Notes under the pieces: model-generated
The model's database searches: none
Seen by the model: the letters and a program-made list of their open reading frames with translations, nothing else
Told to the model about the DNA's origin: nothing
In this document: in pieces, positions 21,266 to 29,760 of the stretch
Layout of the letters: each line of letters opens with the position of its first letter
Position numbering within the stretch: position 1 is the stretch's first letter
Source: Caenorhabditis elegans
Lineage: Eukaryota; Nematoda; Chromadorea; Rhabditida; Rhabditidae
DNA: 64,000 nucleotides
NCBI RefSeq assembly: GCF_000002985.6
Contig: NC_003283.11
Location: 19,469,501-19,533,500, forward strand
Reading direction: 5' to 3'
Program-made: the position numbers and the translations under genes

Positions 21266-21813
21266 ATGTTTTCGTTCGAGGATTATCACAATCTACCTGA
21301 AAAGGCTCAAATATTCACCTCTGCTTTGGAGGAATGCGAAGAGAGGAACAAGAAGTTCATATATGTGGCTCTATGTGAGTATTTGTTGTGGGGACTTTCA
21401 ATTTTGGAAACTGTCTGGCACCCCTAGTAGCCCTACTTGTAAGACTCACTCTTGTGGATTCATTTTTTGGACAAACACTCATCTACTTGGAGACCAACTG
21501 AGATATACGATCATGGACACAATCGGTATGTATCTCATTATAAAGCAGAGGCTAAGGTTGTTTGATTGTATGATTTTATAAAATTTTATATTTTGGTATT
21601 TTCAGAAATATTCATAAGAACGATCCACGACTGTTCCAGTATGTATTCGAAAATGGTCATCCTCTACGTGAGACTTTTTTTTCCATTTTTGTTCAAAACA
21701 TTATTATTTGTTTTCAGCCTACAACCGATGAAATCAAAAACCAAAATAATCAAATTTCAAATCTGGAACTTTTTATATTTATCAATTATATCGACAGATC
21801 ATTTTTTAATTAA
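21266..21813 (+). pseudogene. Possible decayed multi-exon gene, unrecognised
   Basis: Coding-like pieces with compatible splice phases: MFSFEDYHNLPEKAQIFTSA onward (from 21266 to a GTGAGT donor near 21368), a piece with DKHSSTWRPTEIYDHGHN ending at GTATGT, one with NIHKNDPRLFQYVFENGHPL after TTTTCAG, and a last one starting PTTDEIKNQNNQISNLEL and ending at TAA 21811. The acceptor of the second piece is weak. No family recognised. Its position beside the polymerase remnant suggests another gene of the same island. Confidence 0.35.
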
Positions 21814-22115
21814 GTTTATTCGAATAAATATCATGTAAAAATCAATGACAATTTTTACAAAATTATACAATAATATCAATAACAGTCTGAAAATTTAAAC
21901 AATACTATCAATAATAGGGTTACGCATAAAGTCTAGGGCAAATATTTGATCGGATTTGGCGTAGACGACGCAATAGAGGCCACCCACAGGAGTCTTGGTC
22001 TTAAAGTTTAGACGGACGCTAACGTTTGTCAATCAATCAATCAGAGACAATCAGCAGCTGAGTTAGTTACTTTTTTCTAAAAAGTTTTTAAAAAATTTAA
22101 AATGTGTGTTTGCAG

Positions 22116-22246
22116 TCATCAACCTGTGCTCCATCTGCAGGGCCAACTTCAAAGCCCAACTGGCATCGCGCTTCTTCCGGCACGACGTGCTTCTCGTAAA
22201 GAGAAAACTGCAAGCCAACCAGGACACCCCAAATTTGGAGGACTAA
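22116..22246 (+). pseudogene. CxxC protein gene, copy 3 (last exon only)
   Basis: After TTTGCAG the sequence encodes VINLCSICRANFKAQLASRF and then LLVKRKLQANQ, ending LED and TAA. It matches the last exon of copy 1. The upstream intron is recognisable but no first exons are present. Confidence 0.7.
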
Positions 22247-22329
22247 TTTTTTTCTGTTTCTACCAGTTGAGCAATATAATATGTTTTAAACACGAGAAAC
22301 TTTGTTGCTGTTGGTTATAAAAGGGTCCA

Positions 22330-22530
22330 ATAGCTACGCTAACTTTGCCGGTTGCTCAAGAGATGGTTGTGCAATTGTGAAATCATTCAGTAATTCAGGG
22401 TTCCACAGCCATAGATGACACCTGGCAAACTTACCTCACACATCCAGAGTGTATTTTCGATATTATTGACATTGATGATATGTTAGCTCAATGCAAAAAT
22501 CGTCTTTATCGCATGAAAAATCGTGTGAAG
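22330..22530 (+). pseudogene. Membrane-protein ORF, broken second copy
   Basis: Closely related to codons ~45-105 of the ORF at 16490 (TWQTYLTHPEC, FDII, IDDMLAQCKNRLYRMKNRV). It has an indel before the TWQ motif and is cut off after NRV, where it joins directly to the exon-like modules of copy B. Same order as in the intact cassette, with ~1 kb deleted. Confidence 0.75.
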
Positions 22531-23060
22531 CACCAAAAAGCTTCGAGATGACCGATGTCATTGCTAAGCCAGCAACACGTCGGCTCACCATTTCAAGAGG
22601 CTTCAAGAGAAAACTTCGGTTAGTTTTTTAAATTTTAAATAATATGCTCGAGGGACTGGCAAAAACTAAGTGCCAACGCAAGGTACTTCTCCTAGTAAGT
22701 TAAAAAAATTATTTGTATAATTTAATGCTGAATATTTTCAGAGGACAAGTGGCTGGAGGAAAACAGATTTGACGTCAGGCCGCACGAAACCTGATGAAAA
22801 AGTGCGTTTCTTTTTTTTTAACTGTCACAGCTAAAGATGTCGGTAGCAAAAATGCACACCAACCAATGCATGAAAGAGTATGTTTATTCAATTGTTTATA
22901 TATATATATATTTTTTTTTGTTACGTCCATGGATGTCGATGACCGGAGTAGCAGTAGCCCAAGGCAGAAAGTGTGAGTTTAATTAATTGGTTTTATATAT
23001 ATTTATGCTACGATGGACGTCTGTGAAAAGAATGACCATGGACCATGCTGAAATTGTGCT
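22530..23060 (+). other. Cluster of short exon-like modules, copy B
   Basis: Repeats the module series of 17735-18300: GCTTCGAGATGACCGATG, GCTAAGCCAGCAACACGTCG, then CCATGGATGTCGATGACC followed by AGCAGTAGCCCAAGGCAGAA. Related CGATGGGCGTC/CGATGGACGTC modules occur at 20990, 23010 and 23205. Confidence 0.4.
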
Positions 23061-23404
23061 CAACGTGCTGGAGCCGCGAGAAAAGGAATTTTTAATATTT
23101 TTCAATCTATTTTTCGTCTAACAACCTCAATAAATAATTATATCTTGATGACGTCGACGAGATCCAGGATCAACCAGAAAACTTTTTTTTTTCTGCAGAC
23201 ACTACGATGGGCGTCGATAGCTAGAGTAACAACAATTTTAAAAAATTTAAATTAAAAAAATTTGCCAAGCAATTTTTTATGCTCTCATTGTCAATAAAAT
23301 TTGTTATTTAAATATGTGATATACTGTTTTTAGATTCATTTTTATTTTTCTTCAGTAAAAATTAATTAAATGAAAAAAAATGTTTTGAGCTTGAACCTCT
23401 TGAA

Positions 23405-23617
23405 CCTCTTGGCATAGATTTGGCAACAAAACGGTATAAGTTGAAAGATACTTAGCTTGATCTCGCGCACCTTAAGAAGGTAAGGCTTGTCGAAAAAAGT
23501 TGCATCACTCCCGCTGCAAAAAAATAGGAATATGTGCAGGCATAATAGGTGTTATCTTCTCAAGGTCAAAACTTTGCAATAAAACCTGTAAATTTGCAAA
23601 AACGGAACACTCTAATA
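23405..23617. repeat. Right arm of a distant inverted repeat
   Basis: Reverse-complement partner of 13674-14075. Blocks GGCATAATAGGTGTTATCTT, CTCAAGGTCAAAACTTTGCA and ACGGAACACTCT match in the inverted order. No matching target-site duplication is obvious outside the arms. Confidence 0.65.
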
Positions 23618-23883
23618 CTTTCCCACATTTATTTTTCAATTCTGATTCTTTTTTTGTTATATATTCTTTACATTGTATTTTTTTTAATAGTATTGAATAA
23701 TAAATATATTAAAGTATAAAAAAACTATTCATGAGTATACATATTTCAATCAAAAAAGCAGGTGCTCAAAAAAAACCAGCCGGCAATTGGGGACAGTGAT
23801 TTTTTCTGAGCATAGCTAAGGAGCAAATTGAGCAAGATACGGTGGTTTTTGCATATTTAGGAACATTGTTAATCTAAAGATGT

Positions 23884-24305
23884 TGGCAATTTAAAGGTGG
23901 AGTACCGAAATCTGGGAAATATTTTTAAATGACTCCAAATTTTTCCCTGATTCCGAATATCGATGTCAAAAAATTCAAAAAAAATTTCTATGACTATATA
24001 TTTGAGCTTGACATCGCGAATTTCATTTGTGCCTCGGTTTCTTTTTTTTAAATACGCGCCGAAATAAATTATCCTACGAGCACACTTGCATCATATAAAT
24101 CAATGGAGAAAATTAAATGAGGCAAACGCGCTCCAAGGATAAGTTATTTTGGCGCGTATTTGAAAAAAAGCTCATGAGTGTACAAGATTTCAAGCTCAAA
24201 TATAAAATCAGGGATTTTTTTCGGAATTTTTTCACATAGATATTCGGAACCAGAAAAACATTCGGAGACATTTGAAAAGATTTCCCAGATTTCGGTACTC
24301 CATCA
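23884..24305. mobile_element. Long palindromic MITE
   Basis: TTAAAGGTGGAGTACCGAAA at the left and TTTCGGTACTCCA at the right are inverted copies. Inner matching blocks include AAATACGCGCCGAAATAA versus TTATTTTGGCGCGTATTT, and GAGCTTGACATC versus GATTTCAAGCTC, so the whole element can fold into one hairpin. The end sequence resembles that of the element at 85-501. Confidence 0.75.
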
Positions 24306-24400
24306 TATCACAGATAAGAATCTCGACAGTATTCAAAAGATTTCTATCGAATAATAGCCCTTGTGTCATTTCTCCTCTACCTAGCCATTCGGCTACCAAG

Positions 24401-25171
24401 ATGCCTTACGGAATAGGCGTCCCCTTATTTTCTCTACTTTTTATATTATTTTAGTTATTTCAAAATGCAAGCAACAGGTAAGAATTTTCAGAAATAAAAA
24501 AAAAACTGAATTTTTGCTTCAGTTACGGTTTTAAAATTTGTTAAATGTTTTATGGTTTTTTTCAATTAAAAAAAAGGTTTTTAAAAGATAAATTTGACAG
24601 ATTTTTCTGCCTTCTTCCTATATTAAATCCGGAAAGAGTCTCTGATTTTTTTTTCACGAGTAAGACATGTCATGTCTGAAGAATCTTGAAGTTAGTTGAG
24701 CTTTGAAATTTGCTCGGCAGATTGAGCAGAGATTGATCGCTGAAAAACATAAATTTCAATTTTGTTCGCGCTCAAAATTTCTTTCAGAATTTTTTTTGAA
24801 AATTGGCAACATTCAGATCTAAAATGGAAAAAATAATCTGCAAAATTTTGGCGCAAAATTCAAATTTTAATTTTTTTCCAATGACTTAAAAATGGTAAAA
24901 ATAAAATTTTCGAAAATATTTTCAAATTTTGGCGCGATTTTTATATTCATTATTTTTTTTCCAATAATAATAGAAGCTTGCTATTTCTGTGAATCTAATA
25001 GTAAGTTTGAAGTTTTATAAAAAGGTTAAAAAGATAATTATGCAAAAAAATTGAGTTTTTACAAATTTAATTTCAGAGCAACAAGTTGGCTCAACTTGCT
25101 CAAAATGTCCAAGATGTGATAAATTTTTGGGATCTTTGGCTCTCAATTTTGCAATAAATACATCAATTTGA
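24401..25171 (+). CDS. Mini-ORF copy 3 and possible small cysteine-rich spliced gene
   Basis: 24401-24454 encodes MPYGIGVPLFSLLFILF, the third copy of the hydrophobic mini-ORF. A second ATG at 24465 runs into a donor (ACAG/GTAAG at 24477/24478). Joining 24465-24477 to candidate exons 24974-25000 and 25077-25171 keeps phase and gives a ~45-residue peptide with ACYFCESN and STCSKCPRCDK, five cysteines in CxxC-type spacing, then TGA 25169-25171. AATAAA-like ATAAATAC overlaps its end. Small zinc-binding or secreted peptide are both possible. It is convergent with the SCP gene. Splicing is predicted only. Confidence 0.3.
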
Positions 25172-25261
25172 CAAATTTAATTTGTATGCCATTGTTCCAA
25201 CTACCAATAGTTTGCTGTATAAAATTTATTTTAAAGTTACAAAAAATAGTTTTATTAAACT

Positions 25262-26187
25262 TTAAGAACACAAAACCGATCCAGAAGCACATTTAGTGCC
25301 AGCTGGACACGCCTCGCAGGCTTTTCCCTTTTTGTAGACGGGCTCACGAGTAATACCTCCTCTGAAAATATTGATTTTGCTGAAATTAATTTTCCACAAA
25401 AAAACGTACTTTTTCTCAAACGAACACACTACTTTGTACCAACGTCTCCCCTGGGAGTCTATTTCACACGGACTAAACCCACAGCCAACTGATGAAGATT
25501 TGGCCCAGATTAGTTGAATTCCAATGTAATTACTATTATAACTTTTCAAGTTCCATTCTTTGTTTAGTGAGTGTTTCCAATGACCCAGTGCATTTTTGGC
25601 AACCGTAACCACGTTTGCTGCTACAATACGTTTGTCGGCTATTCCAGGCGACGACGATTCAACAGCAATAAAGCAAGTTTTTGCAAGTTTTTGCGCTGCA
25701 ACTGCCAGCGTAGAGTTCCAGGTCTGAAAAAGTTGGAAACTATAGTTGGCGAAAGCTGGCGAAAGCTGGCAAAAGCTGACAAAAGCTGGCGAAAGCTGGC
25801 GAAAGCTGGCGAAAGCTGGCGAAAGCTGGCGAGAGCTTGGGGTGGGCCTTTGGGGTGGGCCTTTGGGGTGGGCCTTTGGGGTGGGCCTTTGGGGTGGGCC
25901 TTTGGGGTGGGCCTTTGGGGTGAGGTGGGGTTGAACTTGCGACCTCTTGGGTGACAGTTCTACACCACTACCACTTAGCCATCCGTGCCCCTTTAGAAAC
26001 TCACCATTTTAAGCATATCTGACGCTGGCGGCAAAGTTTCAACATCTCGAGAATCGAGATGAAATCTTCTACTTGCCACGAGGGAGCGTAAATCGTTAAT
26101 GTAGGTGACTATTTCCTTTTGAGCAGACGCACTAAATTGGGCATGGACAGACACCGCCGCTAGACAGAAAATGATAAGAAACTTCAT
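25262..26187 (-). CDS. SCP/TAPS (CAP superfamily) secreted protein, scl-like
   Basis: Exons on the minus strand are 26187-26005, 25723-25410 and 25361-25262 (phases 0 and 2), giving 198 residues. MKFLIIFCLAAVSVHAQ is the signal peptide, so this ATG is preferred over the upstream in-frame one at 26253. The CAP features include IVTYINDLRS, the ALGHWKHSLNKEW-like helix, YIGIQLIWAKSSSVGCG (the conserved T/Q-x-x-W-x-x-S-x-x-x-G-C-G signature), WYKVVCSF and a cysteine-rich tail PAGTKCASGSVLCS. Length is near the usual ~200 residues of nematode SCL proteins. The canonical catalytic-like His/Glu set is only partly visible. Intron 1 contains two tandem repeats and a tRNA-like sequence. Likely secreted. 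Specific role unknown. Confidence 0.85.
25745..25992. repeat. Two tandem repeats and a tRNA-like sequence in the SCP gene intron
   Basis: About nine copies of the 10-mer GAAAGCTGGC (25750-25835) are followed by seven copies of the 13-mer CTTTGGGGTGGGC (25846-25922). Then, on the minus strand, comes a tRNA-like stretch (A-box-like TGGCTAAGTGGTAG, B-box-like AAGTTCAACCCC; 25925-25992). Confidence 0.8.
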
Positions 26188-26442
26188 TGTTAACAATAAT
26201 GATAAGTAGGCATGTTTTATACTCGTTTGTGGAATGTATTGGCATGTTTTCAAAACATCTTGTTTCTTAAGTCTAGCCGGAAATGAGTTTGTTTCTTAAA
26301 AACAGGCATCTATACATAACAATAATGAAAAGTTGTGCATTCAATCGGCTCCAAACATTCCTGCAAAGTTTTAGAAATATTTGAAAAATCCGCCAAAAAA
26401 ATTGACTGAAAATTTGACTTAGATTTTTTTTTTTCAAAAATT

Positions 26443-26687
26443 CTCAATTTTTCAATGTTTTCACAACAAATTTTCGCGACGAGATTCTACAAAAATCATC
26501 AAATTTTCGCCAAATTTGTGGGAAAAATTTCTTCGCGACGGGACCCTTTTTCATGTAATGTGCCTCAAAGAGCATTCGGAGTGAATCTTTGGAAATTGCG
26601 TTACGGATGCGGTTTTATGTATCATTATTGTATTCATATGAATAATTATGCACAAATCTTGAATTGCACCGAGATAGTGTTAGAATG
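26443..26687 (+). pseudogene. Decayed third copy of the DUF19 last exon
   Basis: Segments ATTCTACAAAAATCATC, CGACGGGACCC, ACGGATGCGGTTTTATGTATC and AATTATGCACAAATC match exon 2 of the gene at 4966 in order. Indels and missing cysteine codons break the frame. A short stretch of the same minisatellite precedes it (26397-26420). It is separated from the other two copies by the whole accessory island. Confidence 0.75.
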
Positions 26688-26699
26688 AGCTTTTGAGTC

Positions 26700-27127
26700 C
26701 TGAAAAAATTCGAGAAAATCTCAAAAAATGAGTGAGATATTGATTTTCGAAAAAAAAAACATTGAAAATCTTAATTTCTTATTTTCCTAATTCCGCCTAT
26801 TTATTCAAAAAAAACTACTAATTCAGAGCATTTTGAGAATTTTGAGCTCGAAAATCGACAATTCTCATTAAAAAAATTTTGGCCTATCCTGATTTGCAAT
26901 GTAAATTTTTTATTCAAAAGTCTTCTACTACTCTCAAAAATCCACAGTTCCCCCCAAAATTTCCAATGCCAACTGCTCCACCTCACAAAATCTTGGCCTC
27001 AACCAATTACATGCTCACGGAGCAAAAAAAAAAAGAAAGATGCGCGAGCGCGCTCGCGCGATGCTCTTCAAAAAAACCGGACTCCGTGATGGTCAGCGGC
27101 GCCGCGCGGGGATGGCTTTTCCTGATG

Positions 27128-27163
<36 letters not shown>

Positions 27164-28725
27164 CCCGCAGGTGCTCTTAAGAAAACTTTGCATGCTCCGG
27201 AGAGCAAAAGAGCTCTCCCTCTTGGAGCAACATGTAAGGCACTTATGACACCACGTCATCAATAGTATGTCTCAAGTGTTCCATGTGTGCAAGTTTTTGA
27301 ACGACGGGAGATTTGGGTGTTCCCATTTCAAGGGTTTAGATCAGATTTTTAAGGGAAAATGAATTTGAAATTCAGATTTGTCGTGAAATGTCAAGTTTAG
27401 AAACCAAAAAATTCCAAAATTTGACGAAAATCAATATTATCTTGAGATCTTTCACTGCTAGCAAAAAGTTTTTAACTAACAAATTGTAAAACGTAAAATT
27501 TGCAACATTTCGTTAGTTGGAAGTTTTTTGATATCTCAATTCGCCGAAGAGATACGGCGGTTTCAAGATATGATGGCGAGAGAGTGTCCGGCGAGGGGAG
27601 AGCGCAGGCGCGTGCGCCGTCTGCACTCTCTCCCCCACCACACTCTGTCGCCGCAGCAACTTCAAACGGGTCTCATGAACGGTTAAAGATATTTAAAAAA
27701 TTTTAAGTACAAAAATTATCAGCGCCAAATTTTCCATTTGCTGATTAAAGAACAAATTCGAAAATCTAAAAATCTGAGGCTCAGTCGGGAAGAGAGATGG
27801 CTGTGGCTCACAGGACCCTGGTTCGAACCCCGGTGGTGGCAATTTTTTTTGTTTGCGTTGATTTACGTTTTAAAAACACTTATTTTTAAAAAGATGCGCA
27901 AAATAATGGAGTAACTTCAAAGGCGCATAACTCGTTAACCTTGAGAGTTATTAAAAAATGATCAACTACAAAAACGATCAGCGTAACTTTTTGTATCTAT
28001 TTCTTCAAAAAAAAATTGATATCTCATGAACCCCCTCTACCTCACCTGAGCCTACTCCACTCAACGGAACACCTATAAACTATTGTTGCAATTTCTTTTT
28101 TTTTTCCACATATACTCTGGGTAAATAGTACCTATGTTTTGATGTACATATACACTAGTTCAAACAAATAGTTACCACTGTCCATTCCACCCTTACAAAA
28201 TCGTGATACTCTTCCTCCTCCTCCACTACCCCCCGCCTACCTTTCACATTCAATTCATTTGTTTTTGCCCCCCCCCCCCCCCCCCCCTACTTTTTCTTGC
28301 AAACACCTCTCGCCGCCGCCGAGCCCATACAAAACAATTGGACCCGTTTCTTTTCAGTAGTTTTTTTTTGATGAAAACTCAAAGAATTCATTTCGGGTTC
28401 AAGTTTTGGGCATAGGTCAAGTCGCGATTGCACACAAGTACTTCACGGTTGGTTTGGGGTTTAATAGGTTGGAGTTTTGGGAGAATTTGTTAGTTTTGAT
28501 GTATTTTTCCGATACAAAATTTCAAGCTCTTTTAATTTGTCTCTTGCAGTTTTTTATTAATTGTTATCGTTTAAAAGATAGAGGGTTTTGAATTTGGGAT
28601 ATGAATATCTCAAATAAAATTTTTTTTTTCAAAATATTCGTGATTAAATTCACACTTTTCATGTAAAATTTCACGCTGGTCATTTTTGTCTCTTGAAGTT
28701 TTTCACTATTTTTTACCATTCGAGA
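26700..28725. other. Gene-poor stretch with palindromes, CA repeat and poly-C tract
   Basis: Contains TGCTC-ACG-GAGCA near 27014, a GC-rich palindrome GCGCGAGCGCGCTCGCGCG at about 27042-27060, a (CA)n run at 27129-27163, a tRNA-like sequence at 27779-27845 (B-box-like GGTTCGAACCCCGG) and a 20-base C run at 28268-28287. No ORF has convincing coding features. Confidence 0.6.
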
Positions 28726-28729
28726 GATA

Positions 28730-29760
28730 ATTGCGTTTGAAGTTGAGAGAACGAGAGGTGGGAGACGCAGACGACGAGACTGTCTGTGTCTCGCCTCGTC
28801 GCACACTCTCTCCTTCACTAAAGTTTTACGTGTTGTATCTCTGTAGCGGGTGGAAATATTGAAAAAGTTCCAACTAACAAAATGATCTAAATTTTATTCT
28901 GAATCTAGTGAAATAAGGGTTGAAGACCTAGGCAAGACGCAGACAGCGAGAAACCCTACTTTTCTCTGCGTCTCGCCTTGGCTCACAGTATTTTTCACAC
29001 CAAACTTCGAGGCTATGTATCTTCGCAACGGGTCGAGATATTGAAAAAGTTCCAACTAACAAAATATTTCAAATTTTGCTCTGCATCTAATGAATTAAAA
29101 TTTAAAAATCTGGGCAAGAAGCAGACAGCGAGGCACCTCAATTTTCTCTGCGTCTCGCCTTGGCTCACAGTATTTTTCACACCAAACTTCGAGGCTATGT
29201 ATCTTTGCAACGGGTTGAGATATTGAAAAATTTCCAACTAACAAAATGCTCTAAAATTTATTCTGTATCTTGTGAAATAAACTTTAAAACCCTAGGCAAA
29301 TCGCAAACAGCGAAATACACCCAAGTTTCTCTGCGTCTCGCCTCGCCTCACACTCTCTTCACCCTCAACATTTTAAATGTGTGTATCTCAGTAACGGTTT
29401 GCGCTTTCTAAAAAATTCCAACTGATGGGATATATAAAATTTCGAATTCTTTCTGACCGTTAAAAAACTAAGCACATAGGCAAGACGCAGACAGCGAGAA
29501 ACCCTAATTTTCCCTGCGTCTCACCTCGCCTCACACTATTTTGCACACCAAACTTTGCGACTATGTAACTCTGTAACGGGTTGCGCTTTCTGAAAAATTC
29601 CAACTGACGGGATACATGAAATTTTGAATTCTTCCTCACCGTTCAAAAACTATACACCTAGACAAGACGCAGACAACAAGACACCCCCAATTTTCTCTGC
29701 GTCTCACCTCGCCTCACAATCTCTAGTACACTGCAACGAATTGAAATATCACAAAACTAC
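28730..29760. repeat. ~182 bp tandem repeat array
   Basis: About six units each contain CTCTGCGTCTCGCCT, GGCTCACA or CCTCACAC, TATGTATCT..GCAACGGGT, AAAAAGTTCCAACTAAC and CAAGACGCAGACAGCGAG. A related unit occurs at 42110-42420. The GACGCAGAC and GCGTCTC segments are complementary, so each unit can form a stem. Confidence 0.8.
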
